Origin: Roseobacter sinensis
GTDB lineage: Bacteria > Pseudomonadota > Alphaproteobacteria > Rhodobacterales > Rhodobacteraceae
Assembly (NCBI RefSeq): GCF_025755255.1
Contig: NZ_JALIEB010000003.1
Span: 352,166-416,165, forward strand
Direction: 5' to 3'
DNA: 64,000 nucleotides
Part shown: piece by piece, positions 55,627 through 64,000 of the stretch
Numbering within the stretch: position 1 is the first letter of the stretch
Layout of the letters: each line of letters opens with the position of its first letter
The notes under the pieces: generated by a model
The model's input: the letters and a program-made list of their open reading frames with translations, nothing else
Told to the model about the DNA's origin: nothing
The model's database searches: none
Made by a program: the position numbers and the translations under genes

Positions 55627-58600
55627 ATGGCGCGCGACATGTCCCACTCCCTCCGTCAGCAGATCGATGCCCGCAAATACGCCGACCCCGACGCCGTCTT
55701 GGCCGATCTGATAGGTCAGGCCGCACTCTCCGCCGACGCCCGCGCGCGGATCGCGGATCAGGCCGCCGAACTGGTGCGGGACATCCGCAAGAGCACCGCC
55801 CCCGGACTTATGGAAGTCTTCCTCGCGGAATACGGATTGTCCACCGATGAAGGCGTGGCATTGATGTGCCTCGCCGAGGCGCTGCTGCGGGTGCCCGATG
55901 CCGACACGATCGACGCGCTGATCGAGGACAAGATCGCGCCCTCCGACTGGGGTCGGCATCTGGGGCACTCCACCTCCAGCCTCGTCAACGCCTCGACCTG
56001 GGCGCTCATGCTCACGGGTCGGGTGCTCGACGACGAACAACCGGGCCCCGTGCGGCATCTGCGCGCCGCCATCAAACGGTTGGGCGAGCCGGTGATCCGC
56101 ACCGCCGTGAGCCGCGCGATGAAGGAGATGGGCCGCCAGTTCGTGCTTGGTGAGGACATCAACAACGCAATGGAACGTGCTGCAAATATGGAGAAAAAGG
56201 GATTTACCTACTCCTATGACATGCTTGGCGAAGCGGCCCGCACAGAAGCGGATGCAAAGCGCTACCATCTCAGCTACTCGCGCGCGATCTCGGCCATCGC
56301 CACCGCCTGTACATCGACGGATATCCGCAAGAACCCCGGCATCTCGGTCAAGCTCTCGGCGCTGCATCCGCGCTTTGAGGTGGCACAAGAGGAGGCGGTG
56401 ATGACCGACCTCGTGCCGCGGCTGCGGGCGCTGGCGCTGCTGGCCAAATCGGCCGGGATGGGCCTCAACGTCGATGCCGAGGAAGCGGATCGCCTCGCGC
56501 TGTCGTTGGAGGTGATCGACCGGGTCATGGCCGAGCCCGCGCTGGCCGGCTGGGACGGCTTCGGTGTTGTCGTGCAGGCCTACGGGCCGCGCGCGGGCAC
56601 TGTGATCGAGGCACTTTATGAGATGGCCGAGCGGCATGATCGCCGGATCATGGTTCGCCTCGTCAAAGGCGCCTACTGGGACACCGAGGTCAAGGCCGCG
56701 CAGGTCGACGGCGTGGACGGCTTTCCCGTCTTCACCCGGAAGGCCGCGACGGATGTCTCCTACATCTGCAATGCCAAGCGCCTGCTGCAGCTCACCGACC
56801 GGATCTATCCGCAGTTCGCGACGCATAACGCGCATACGGTCGCGGCGATCCTGCATCTGGCAGAGGACCCCGAGGCATATGAGTTCCAGCGTCTGCACGG
56901 CATGGGCGAAACACTGCACACGCTGGTCATGGCGCAGAACCGGACCCGCTGCCGCATCTACGCGCCCGTGGGGGCCCACCGCGACCTGCTCGCCTATCTC
57001 GTCCGGCGCCTGCTGGAAAACGGTGCGAACTCCAGCTTCGTGAACCAGATTGTCGACGAGGATGTCCCGCCGGAGGTCGTGGCGGCAGACCCGTTCGAGA
57101 CACTCGCCGCTGCGCCCTCCCCCCGCATCGCCACCGGGGCCGAGCTCTTCCGGCCGCTGCGCGACAATGCAAAGGGCTTCGACCTCAGCCATGCGCAGAC
57201 ACTTGAGGCGATCGACACCGCCCGGGGCGCCTTTGCGGCCCACAGCTGGGAGGCTTACCCGTTGCTTGCCGGCACGCCCGATGCCGAAGCGCGGACCGAG
57301 CCGGTTGCAAACCCGTCTGATCCTGCGGGCTCTCCCGGCACGGTCCGCAGTGCAACCCGCGCGGATGTGGAGACGGCTCTGGCCGCTGCAACGGTCTGGG
57401 ACGCGCCGCTGAACGAACGCCGTGCGGTGCTGCTGGCGGCCGCCGAGCGGATGGAGGCCCGGTTCGGCGAGATTTTCGCGATCCTGGCCCGCGAGGCCGG
57501 CAAGACCCTGCCCGACTGCCTGGCCGAACTGCGTGAAGCGGTGGACTTCCTGCGCTACTACGCAGCGCAGGCCACCAATAGCCCGCCGGCCGGCATCTTT
57601 ACCTGCATCTCGCCCTGGAACTTTCCCTTCGCGATCTTCTGCGGCCAGGTGACCGCCGCGCTGGCCGCGGGCAACGCGGTGCTCGCCAAACCGGCCGAGC
57701 AGACCCCGCTGGCAGCCTTTCTGGCAGTCTCGATCCTGCATGAGGCCGGCGTGCCGCGCACCGCGCTGCAACTGCTGCCGGGGGGCGGTGAGATCGGCGC
57801 CTGCCTCACCTCGGACGACCGGGTGAACGGCGTGGCCTTCACCGGCTCGACCGCCACCGCACTGCGCATCCGGTCTTCGCTTGCCACTCACTGCGCGCCC
57901 GGTACCCCGCTGATCGCGGAGACCGGCGGGCTCAACGCGATGATCGTGGACAGCACGGCGCTGCCGGAACAGGCGGTGCAGTCGATCATCGAAAGCGCCT
58001 TCCAGTCGGCCGGGCAGCGTTGTTCCGCGCTGCGCTGCCTCTATGTACAGGAGGACATCGCGGAAAGCTTCACCGAGATGCTGATCGGCGCCATGCACAC
58101 GCTGCGGCTCGGCAACCCGTGGCAGCTTTCGACCGATGTGGGACCAGTCATCGACGAGGCAGCACGCAAGACCATCGCAGACCATGTCGCCCACGCCCGC
58201 ACCGAGGGCCGGGTGCTGGCCGAACTGGAGACGCCCGCCGAGGGCACCTTCATTGCCCCCACGCTGATCAAGCTGGGCGGCATCGCCGAGCTGGAGCGCG
58301 AGATCTTCGGCCCGGTCCTGCATCTGGTCACGTTCAAATCGCACGAGCTCGACGCGGTGATCGACGCGATCAATGCCACCGGTTACGGGCTGACCTTTGG
58401 CCTGCACACTCGGATCGACGACCGTGTGCAGCATGTCTCGGACCGGATCGAGGCCGGCAACATCTATATCAACCGCAATCAGATCGGCGCTATCGTGGGC
58501 AGCCAGCCCTTTGGCGGCGAGGGGTTGTCGGGCACCGGTCCGAAGGCCGGGGGGCCGAACTATCTTGCGCGGTTTGCCGATCCTGACCGTGAACACAGTG

Positions 58601-59052
58601 AAGAGGATTGGGACCAGCCGATGGAGCACCCGCCGGCCCTGCGCAGCGCGCTGGCACCGAATGGCCCGGCGCAGAGCCTGCCGGGGCCGACGGGCGAATC
58701 CAACCGCCTGAGCACCCTGCCCCGCGCCGCGTTGCTCTGCGCCGGGCCGGGCGCCGCGGTCGCCGAGGCGCAGGCGCGGGCCGTCGAGGCGCTCGGCGGT
58801 GTCGCGGTCAAGGCAACGGGCCGGATCGACCCCGACCTGCTCACCGAAGGCCCTGCCTATGGCGGGGTGCTCTGGTGGGGCGACAGCGAGACCGCGCGCG
58901 CAATGGAGACGGCGCTTGCCGCCCGGACAGGTCCGATCATCCCGCTGATCCCTGGCCGTCCCGATCTGACCCGCGTCCGGGCCGAACGGCATGTCTGCGT
59001 GGACACGACCGCCTCGGGCGGCAACGCCGCACTTCTGGGGGCGTCGACCTGA
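55627..59052 (+). CDS. putA: Bifunctional proline dehydrogenase / L-glutamate-5-semialdehyde dehydrogenase PutA
   Basis: 1141 residues. FAD barrel domain (about 80-450) with RLVKGAYWDTEVK, FATHNAHTVAAIL and the segment EFQRLHGMGE. Then ALDH (about 560-985) with SPWNFPFAIFCGQV, Glu in AETGGLNAMIV and Cys in SAGQRCSALR. No N-terminal ribbon-helix-helix DNA-binding domain, so it does not repress itself, in keeping with the separate Lrp-type regulator. The last ~150 residues are a domain rich in Ala, Gly and Pro. Turns proline to glutamate. Confidence 0.97.
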   Translation: MARDMSHSLRQQIDARKYADPDAVLADLIGQAALSADARARIADQAAELVRDIRKSTAPGLMEVFLAEYGLSTDEGVALMCLAEALLRVPDADTIDALIEDKIAPSDWGRHLGHSTSSLVNASTWALMLTGRVLDDEQPGPVRHLRAAIKRLGEPVIRTAVSRAMKEMGRQFVLGEDINNAMERAANMEKKGFTYSYDMLGEAARTEADAKRYHLSYSRAISAIATACTSTDIRKNPGISVKLSALHPRFEVAQEEAVMTDLVPRLRALALLAKSAGMGLNVDAEEADRLALSLEVIDRVMAEPALAGWDGFGVVVQAYGPRAGTVIEALYEMAERHDRRIMVRLVKGAYWDTEVKAAQVDGVDGFPVFTRKAATDVSYICNAKRLLQLTDRIYPQFATHNAHTVAAILHLAEDPEAYEFQRLHGMGETLHTLVMAQNRTRCRIYAPVGAHRDLLAYLVRRLLENGANSSFVNQIVDEDVPPEVVAADPFETLAAAPSPRIATGAELFRPLRDNAKGFDLSHAQTLEAIDTARGAFAAHSWEAYPLLAGTPDAEARTEPVANPSDPAGSPGTVRSATRADVETALAAATVWDAPLNERRAVLLAAAERMEARFGEIFAILAREAGKTLPDCLAELREAVDFLRYYAAQATNSPPAGIFTCISPWNFPFAIFCGQVTAALAAGNAVLAKPAEQTPLAAFLAVSILHEAGVPRTALQLLPGGGEIGACLTSDDRVNGVAFTGSTATALRIRSSLATHCAPGTPLIAETGGLNAMIVDSTALPEQAVQSIIESAFQSAGQRCSALRCLYVQEDIAESFTEMLIGAMHTLRLGNPWQLSTDVGPVIDEAARKTIADHVAHARTEGRVLAELETPAEGTFIAPTLIKLGGIAELEREIFGPVLHLVTFKSHELDAVIDAINATGYGLTFGLHTRIDDRVQHVSDRIEAGNIYINRNQIGAIVGSQPFGGEGLSGTGPKAGGPNYLARFADPDREHSEEDWDQPMEHPPALRSALAPNGPAQSLPGPTGESNRLSTLPRAALLCAGPGAAVAEAQARAVEALGGVAVKATGRIDPDLLTEGPAYGGVLWWGDSETARAMETALAARTGPIIPLIPGRPDLTRVRAERHVCVDTTASGGNAALLGAST

Positions 59053-59122
59053 CGCAGCCGCATCGGCGGATGCACCCCACCGCTCCCTTGACGCAGCTCG
59101 TCTGATCCCGCAGCGTGCGGCC

Positions 59123-59890
59123 ATGTTTCCGATCCGTGATCACAACCCCTCGGGCCGCACGCCCTACGTCACCTACGTGCTGATGGCCGCCAATGTGGGA
59201 ATATTCCTCAGCTACGTCGGGATCATGCAGGATGCGCGGCTGATCAACAGCTTCTGGGTCGACTGGGCCCTGATCCCGGCCCGGCTCGATGCGGGTCAGG
59301 GCAGCTACACGCTGGTGACCTCCATGTTCCTGCACGGGGGGTGGATGCACCTGGCGGGCAACATGCTGTTCCTCTTCATCTTCGGTGACAACATCGAAGA
59401 TGAAATGGGGCATGCGGGCTATCTTTTGTTCTATGTCGCCGCAGGCATTGCGGCGGGCTGGGTGCAATACGCCTCGGCGCCCGCCTCTGTCGTCCCGACT
59501 GTTGGTGCCTCGGGCGCCATTGCAGGGGTCATGGGCGCCTACCTTCTGCTCTTTCCAAAAGCGAAGGTGGATATCCTCTTCATTTTCATCATCTTTTTCC
59601 GGATCTTTCCGATCCCGGCCTGGATCATGCTCGCCGTCTGGTTCGCACTGCAATTCGTTGGCGGTGTGGGCTCGGACCCGGACACCGGTGGCGTCGCGTA
59701 TTGGGCGCATGCAGGCGGTTTCGTGGCCGGTCTGGCGCTCGCGCTGCCGGTCTGGCTGAAGCGCGGCGGGCCGGCCTTCTGGCAGCGCACCGATGGTCAT
59801 CCGCCCCACCCCGAAGCGCGCTACCGCGTCAGAAGCAGCAACATTCCGAAGGTGAGCCGGCGGCGAGGCCCGAAAGGTCCGTGGAGCTGA
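59123..59890 (+). CDS. Rhomboid family intramembrane serine protease
   Basis: 255 residues from ATG 59123. Six to seven helices. Catalytic Ser in TVGASGAIAGVMGAY and His in YWAHAGGFVAG; the L1-loop MFLHGGWMHLAGNM is also present. A basic C-terminal tail (SRRRGPKG). Cleaves membrane-bound substrates. Its TGA forms TGATCA with the stop of suhB-like gene. Confidence 0.95.
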   Translation: MFPIRDHNPSGRTPYVTYVLMAANVGIFLSYVGIMQDARLINSFWVDWALIPARLDAGQGSYTLVTSMFLHGGWMHLAGNMLFLFIFGDNIEDEMGHAGYLLFYVAAGIAAGWVQYASAPASVVPTVGASGAIAGVMGAYLLLFPKAKVDILFIFIIFFRIFPIPAWIMLAVWFALQFVGGVGSDPDTGGVAYWAHAGGFVAGLALALPVWLKRGGPAFWQRTDGHPPHPEARYRVRSSNIPKVSRRRGPKGPWS

Positions 59891-60676
59891 TCAGCCGCGG
59901 ACCAGCTTGGCCAGCGGAGAAAAGAGCGCCTCATTGGCGCAGATGATCGTCCCATCGGCAACGATATCCTTCTCAGGCTCGATCGGTTCGGCCAAGCCGC
60001 CCGCTTCACGCAGGATGATCAGCCCCGCCGCAATGTCCCAGGCGTTCAACCGCCGCTCCCAATAACCGTCGTAGCGGCCCGCGGCCACATAGGCGAGATC
60101 GAGCGCCGCCGCCCCCCAGCGCCGGATGCCGGAGCAGGCAGGCGCCACGCGCGCCATCTCCGTCAGGGTCTCCGGCAGATCGGACCGCCCACCGAACGGC
60201 AAGCCCGTGGCGAAGAGCGCTTCGATCATCTTGCTGCGCCCCGAGACGCGCAGGCGGCTTTCGTTCATCCACGCGCCCGCACCCTTCTCGGCAAAGAACA
60301 TCTCGTCCTTGGCCGGGTCAAAGACCACGCCCGCCACGATCTGCCCCTTGTGTTCGAGCGCAATCGACACCGCCCAATGGGGCAAGCCGTGCAGGAAGTT
60401 CGTGGTGCCGTCCAGCGGATCGACGATCCAGCGGCGCGTCGGGTCCTGACCCTCGGCGCCGCCGCCCTCCTCGCCGAGCCAGCCATAGGTGGGACGCGCG
60501 CCCATCAGGTCCTCCTTGATCAGCGTCTCGGCGTTGAGATCGGCGCGGCTCACGAAGTCGCCCGCCCCCTTCATCGAGACCTGCAGGTTCTCGACTTCGC
60601 GGAAGTCTTTCACCAGCGCGCGGCCTGCACGGCGGGCGGCCTTGATCATGATGTTGAGGTTTGCGCTGCCGACCAT
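59891..60676 (-). CDS. suhB: Inositol monophosphatase family protein
   Basis: 261 residues. Metal motifs WLGEEGG, WIVDPLDGTTNFLHG and NAWDIAAGLIILREAGG are intact. SuhB-type enzymes dephosphorylate inositol-1-phosphate and related sugars and in E. coli also act in rRNA antitermination. Complete. Convergent with the rhomboid gene with zero bases between. Confidence 0.93.
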   Translation of the reverse strand: MVGSANLNIMIKAARRAGRALVKDFREVENLQVSMKGAGDFVSRADLNAETLIKEDLMGARPTYGWLGEEGGGAEGQDPTRRWIVDPLDGTTNFLHGLPHWAVSIALEHKGQIVAGVVFDPAKDEMFFAEKGAGAWMNESRLRVSGRSKMIEALFATGLPFGGRSDLPETLTEMARVAPACSGIRRWGAAALDLAYVAAGRYDGYWERRLNAWDIAAGLIILREAGGLAEPIEPEKDIVADGTIICANEALFSPLAKLVRG

Positions 60677-60799
60677 GCTGGGCTCTCCTTTTGGGGATCA
60701 GGCTGCGCGTATAAGGGCTGGTCACTGGCTTGCCAAGGGGGCACGGCCGCGCCGTCCCGGACGCAGGGGCCCACGCGGGTGTGACGGCTGCGGATGGGT

Positions 60800-61609
60800 T
60801 CAGCGGGCTTCCAGCCAGGCTTCGACGCCGCCAGCCATCGGCGGCCTGAAATAGGCGATCATCCGTCCGTCCGGCCCGGCCGTCGCAGTCTCACCCCAGG
60901 GTGCCACCCCATGCAGCACCATTCGGTGCAGCAGGATAACGGCACCAACGGGCGCATGCACGACGATCCGCGGACAGCTTTCGAAAACCCGGCGCCGGGC
61001 CGCGGTGTACGCATCTGTCACGTCCACCTGCGACAGCGGACCCGTCGCTGGCCCCAGCGCTTCCCGCAGGGCCGCCTGCATGACCGCGTGGCTGCCCGGC
61101 CAAACCACCAGGGGGGCCGCCGCCTCAGACGCGTCTGTCATCGGCAGGCCCAGGATGAAGGCATGCGGCTCCCGAACAAACCGGCGTTTCGGGTCTCCCA
61201 CACCGATCAGCCCGTCCACATGCGCGGCATTCCGGTTGAGCCGGTACCGAAAGCCGGCGGCACTTTCGCCTTCGCGCGGGCGTGGATAGCCCGGATAGGT
61301 GACAGAGAGCTGCGCTGGGTGCAAAGCCGGCCAACCACCGCAATGCGCCGCCGTGAAGGCCACCGCCGAGCCAGTGAGCGCAGGCCCGCCGGCCACCCGG
61401 CCCGCCACATCGTTCGGCAGCACATCAAGCCCGACGAACCACGTGCCTTCGCATTGGAGCATCGCGGCATTCTGCTCGGCGCTCACCGCGGCGCGGGCGT
61501 GCGGTAATGCGTGGGTGACCCAGTCGAGCACCGCGTCTTCCGGAGGAAACACGGCCCAGCCGGTCTCGGAAAACGCGGACGGATCGCCGTCCGTGCGGTC
61601 TAGAGCCAT
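60800..61609 (-). CDS. Phytanoyl-CoA dioxygenase-like protein
   Basis: 269 residues. Candidate iron ligands are H-x-D in AAHVDGLIG and a distal His in LHRMVLHGVAPW, with an Arg further on. This fits the Fe(II)/2-oxoglutarate PhyH fold. Residue spacing is normal. Substrate unknown. 48 bases downstream of the 3' end comes no partner. Call is by motif only. Confidence 0.7.
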   Translation of the reverse strand: MALDRTDGDPSAFSETGWAVFPPEDAVLDWVTHALPHARAAVSAEQNAAMLQCEGTWFVGLDVLPNDVAGRVAGGPALTGSAVAFTAAHCGGWPALHPAQLSVTYPGYPRPREGESAAGFRYRLNRNAAHVDGLIGVGDPKRRFVREPHAFILGLPMTDASEAAAPLVVWPGSHAVMQAALREALGPATGPLSQVDVTDAYTAARRRVFESCPRIVVHAPVGAVILLHRMVLHGVAPWGETATAGPDGRMIAYFRPPMAGGVEAWLEAR

Positions 61610-61657
61610 GACGCGCCCCGCACCCCCACCGCCTCTGCGTTGACGCCGCCCACGTGG

Positions 61658-62659
61658 CTACCCCACCTTCCGGCAGTCCTCGCGCGGGGCGATCTGCTGC
61701 AGCGCCTCGCGCACCAGATCCGTGCCCGCGCCGGGACGGTGTGCCCCCTCGGACAGCATGCGCCGCCACGCGCGCGCGCCGGGCCGCCCGGTGAAGAGCC
61801 CCAGCATGTGCCGGGTGATCTGACCGAGTTTGCCGCCCTGCGACAGGTGATCCTCGATATAGGGCAGCATCTGCAGAACCGCCTCTTCCGGCAGGCTGGC
61901 TTCACCTGTTCCGAAGATCCGCGGGTCGGCCTCGCAGAGGATCGCGGCAGGGTCCTGATACGCCGCACGCCCGATCATGACGCCGTCCAGCCCGCCGTCC
62001 AGAAACTCCTGGGCTTGATCGAGCGAGGTGATGCCGCCATTGATACTGATGTGCAGGTTCGGAAAGAGCCCTTTCATCTGCCGCACCAGATCGTAGTCAA
62101 GCGGCGGGATATCGCGGTTTTCCTTCGGGCTGAGCCCCTGCAGCCAGGCCTTGCGGGCGTGGATGATCACCCGCTCGCACCCGGCGCGCACGATGTGGGC
62201 CAGAAACTCGGGCAGCACCACGCTTGGGTCCTGCGCATCCACGCCGATCCGGCATTTCACTGTGACCGGGACATCCACCGCCCGCTGCATCGCCGCCACG
62301 CACTCCGCGACCAACGCCGGCCGCTCCATCAGGACAGCGCCAAAACAGCCGGATTGGACCCGGTCGGACGGGCAGCCGACGTTCAGGTTGATCTCGCAAT
62401 ATCCCGCCTCCGCACCGATGCGGGCGGCCTCTGCCAGCTCACCCGGGTCCGAGCCGCCAAGTTGCAGCGCGACCGGGTGGTCCGACAAGGTGTGGTCGAG
62501 CAAATGCAGCGCCTGGCCCCGGACTAGCGCAGCCGACGTCACCATCTCGGTGTACAGGAGCGCGTGCTCGCTCAACAGCCGGTGAAAGTGCCGGCAATGA
62601 CGGTCCGTCCAATCCATCATCGGAGCCACGGACAATCTAGCATGTTGATTTATTTGCAT
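61658..62659 (-). CDS. dusA: tRNA-dihydrouridine synthase A
   Basis: 333 residues, FMN enzyme reducing uridines 20/20a of tRNA. SVAPMMDWTDRHCR, NLNVGCPSDRVQSGCFGAVL (catalytic Cys), VTVKCRIGVD, IIHARKAWLQGLSPKENR and NGGIT are all present. The first nine codons (MQINQHARL) are AT-rich and lie next to an integrase gene: the 5' end has probably been replaced when an element integrated here. Still in frame and functional by appearance. Confidence 0.96.
   Translation of the reverse strand: MQINQHARLSVAPMMDWTDRHCRHFHRLLSEHALLYTEMVTSAALVRGQALHLLDHTLSDHPVALQLGGSDPGELAEAARIGAEAGYCEINLNVGCPSDRVQSGCFGAVLMERPALVAECVAAMQRAVDVPVTVKCRIGVDAQDPSVVLPEFLAHIVRAGCERVIIHARKAWLQGLSPKENRDIPPLDYDLVRQMKGLFPNLHISINGGITSLDQAQEFLDGGLDGVMIGRAAYQDPAAILCEADPRIFGTGEASLPEEAVLQMLPYIEDHLSQGGKLGQITRHMLGLFTGRPGARAWRRMLSEGAHRPGAGTDLVREALQQIAPREDCRKVG
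62596..62645. mobile_element. Probable attachment site (island edge) in the 5' end of dusA
   Basis: dusA 5' ends are a known target for a class of tyrosine integrases. Here the GC-rich conserved dusA codons for APMMDWTDRHCR give way, going upstream, to AT-rich DNA (AAATAAATCAACATGC) that leads into an integrase gene transcribed outward. The core is placed by inference; the second copy would be outside the window to the right. Confidence 0.55.
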
Positions 62660-62772
62660 TTTTTGCGTATCTTCAAACTGTTGGCGGCGGATGCTGCTAC
62701 GCTGGACTACGCCCCAATATCCCCGAATTTGCCCCTCTACGACGACTCATTGCACACACGGCGCACACGAAA

Positions 62773-63861
62773 ATGGCCTCCATCACCAAGCTCCCCTCCG
62801 GCGCCTACCGGGTCCAGATCAGACGAAAGGGCCGCTACGCGAGCGAGACGTTCCTCCGTCGCGACGACGCCCATCGTTGGGCCCGCCAGGCAGAGACCCG
62901 AGTCGATCAGGGGCTGGCGCCGAACAAGTCGTCCGTTTCCCGCCTCCAGACCTTTGGCGACCTCATCGACCTTCATATAACCGATATGTGCGAGGTAGGG
63001 AAACCGCCGCGTCGCAGCAAGGCCGCCACGCTGACCACGCTCAAGCGCGATCTCGGCAAGGAGCGGATCGGGCACCTCGACCGGCAGAAGCTGATCGACT
63101 ACGGCAAGACGCGCGCGGAGCAAGGTGCGGGCCCGGTCACTCTCGGGATCGACATCGGCGTGATCAAGATGATCATCACCCATGCGGCGGCTGTACACGG
63201 CCTCGACATCTCCCCAGAGCCCGTCGATCTGGCGCGTGTCGCACTGAAACGGCTTGGCCTCATCGGCAAGGGTACAGAGCGGGATCGACGCCCCAGCACG
63301 GACGAGTTGAACCGCTTGTTCCGTTCCTTCGATGACAATGAACGCCTGACGCTGCCCATGACGCGGATCGTGAAGTTCGCGGTCGCCACGGCCATGCGGC
63401 TCGACGAGATCTGCCGGATCGAATGGAACGATCTCGATGTCGACCGCCGCATGCTCCTGATCCGCGACAGAAAAGACCCGCGTAACAAGACCGGAAATGA
63501 CCAGCGCATCCCGCTCTTCGCCGCCACCGGATTCGACGCCTGGGCGCTTCTCATCGCTCACGCAAAGGGTTTCGGACGTTTTGACGACAGGATTTTTCCC
63601 TACAACTCGCGATCGGTTGGCACGGCCTTTCGACGAGCCTGTAGAAGCGTCGACGTGAGGAATCTGCACTTCCACGATTTACGTCACGAAGGCACAAGTC
63701 GCCTTTTCGAAGCCGGGCTCGCCATTGAACAGGTCGCGCTGGTGACAGGCCACAAAGACTGGAAAATGCTGCGCCGTTATACACATCTTCAACCAGAAGC
63801 GCTGCATGCGTTGGTTCCGAAACGCGCGGTTTCGCCTTCGTCACTGTTAGCCGGAGAATGA
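62773..63861 (+). CDS. Tyrosine recombinase/integrase, dusA-associated
   Basis: 362 residues. N-terminal arm-type domain (KLPSGAYRVQIRRKGRY), SAM-like core-binding domain (about 65-160), catalytic domain with Arg in ATAMRLDEIC, H-x-x-R in HDLRHEG, His in VTGHKDWK and Tyr in MLRRYTHLQ. All catalytic residues present. Divergent from dusA with 113 bases of lower-GC DNA between. Likely integrates and excises the element to its right. Confidence 0.92.
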   Translation: MASITKLPSGAYRVQIRRKGRYASETFLRRDDAHRWARQAETRVDQGLAPNKSSVSRLQTFGDLIDLHITDMCEVGKPPRRSKAATLTTLKRDLGKERIGHLDRQKLIDYGKTRAEQGAGPVTLGIDIGVIKMIITHAAAVHGLDISPEPVDLARVALKRLGLIGKGTERDRRPSTDELNRLFRSFDDNERLTLPMTRIVKFAVATAMRLDEICRIEWNDLDVDRRMLLIRDRKDPRNKTGNDQRIPLFAATGFDAWALLIAHAKGFGRFDDRIFPYNSRSVGTAFRRACRSVDVRNLHFHDLRHEGTSRLFEAGLAIEQVALVTGHKDWKMLRRYTHLQPEALHALVPKRAVSPSSLLAGE

Positions 63862-64000
63862 AGAAAGTCTGGACTGCATCGATGATCACGCAGCGGGTCT
63901 GCCGAAGTCAAAGTCGGCCCAATTGTCTAGCCCCCTGTTGCTGGGCCACTGATCAGCCGTTTCTCTAATAGGGTTTCTGGCACCGGTGGCCGCATGTTGA
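63862..64000. other. Right edge, unassigned island DNA
   Basis: Lower GC than the rest. On the minus strand one frame is open from the window end to a TGA at 63886 (ends DNWADFDFGRPAA), which could be the 3' end of an island gene entering from the right, but a second frame is also open for 22 codons. Too short to decide. Confidence 0.25.

Noticed and set aside
55597..59124. 1175-codon minus-strand frame opposite putA
   Set aside because: Antisense shadow of PutA; composition of the translation is typical of a reversed high-GC gene.
63886..63999. C-terminal end of a protein entering from the right
   Set aside because: Open for 37 codons only, with a competing open frame; not enough to call a gene.

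Overview
The window looks like chromosomal DNA of a marine alphaproteobacterium of the Rhodobacteraceae (Roseobacter group). The evidence is the high-GC coding style, a dddP-type DMSP lyase, the blocks hom-glpX-recJ and yajC-secD-secF-ccmABCDG, an H-NOX/HNOBA-GGDEF pair, a short PutA controlled by an Lrp-type regulator, and an intergenic hairpin followed by AGGATATTTTTGGCCAGAAG, which I remember as common in this family. Species cannot be named from sequence alone.

Layout. 1-1230: the 3' nine-tenths of dddP. 1288-2688: decayed fragments of an unidentified locus. 2709-5315: a LysR regulator divergent from an MhqO-like ring-cleaving dioxygenase and an MhqD-like hydrolase. 5352-8802: class D beta-lactamase, alpha/beta hydrolase-OsmC fusion, bioY, DUF6314. 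8936-12281: purB, two small secreted proteins sharing a Cys motif, and a lone fliG-type gene. 12659-16900: DUF1223 protein, aconitase, ClbS/DfsB-like protein. 16918-23786 (minus strand): one tight run yajC-secD-secF-tauE-Mth938-ccmABCDG. 23997-29639: secreted trypsin-like protease, serS, an NAD(P)-dependent dehydrogenase, a soluble reductive-dehalogenase-like iron-sulfur protein, a TetR regulator and two small envelope proteins. 29710-33816: hom, glpX, recJ. 33901-39884: tRNA-Glu, an H-NOX-like/diguanylate cyclase pair, an MttB-family methyltransferase, a HAD phosphatase, DUF3572 and a PleD-like cyclase. 39885-41848: ECF sigma factor, probable anti-sigma, CnrX/Spy-like sensor and an EF-hand protein. 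42047-49496: DUF983, Nudix, a carnitine-to-betaine cluster, aldo/keto reductase, YceI, MFS transporter. 49576-55009: metG, a large chemoreceptor, tRNA-Leu, a TPR protein. 55041-60676: Lrp-type regulator, putA, rhomboid protease, inositol monophosphatase. 60800-64000: a 2OG-oxygenase-like protein, dusA and a tyrosine recombinase that marks the left end of a probable genomic island extending out of the window.

How the genes work together. Much of the accessory content handles methylated or nitrogenous osmolytes of seawater: DMSP (DddP), carnitine to glycine betaine (dehydrogenase-thioesterase plus BKACE enzyme), quaternary amines (MttB family) and proline (PutA). A second theme is regulation: two diguanylate cyclases with intact GGEEF/GGDEF and I-sites but degenerate input domains, an ECF sigma system and a chemoreceptor. 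The least explained items are the H-NOX-like protein with Pro at the heme-ligand position and an RBS-pairing hairpin, the PleD-like protein with a dead receiver, a ~100 bp dispersed repeat found twice, and the island edge at dusA.
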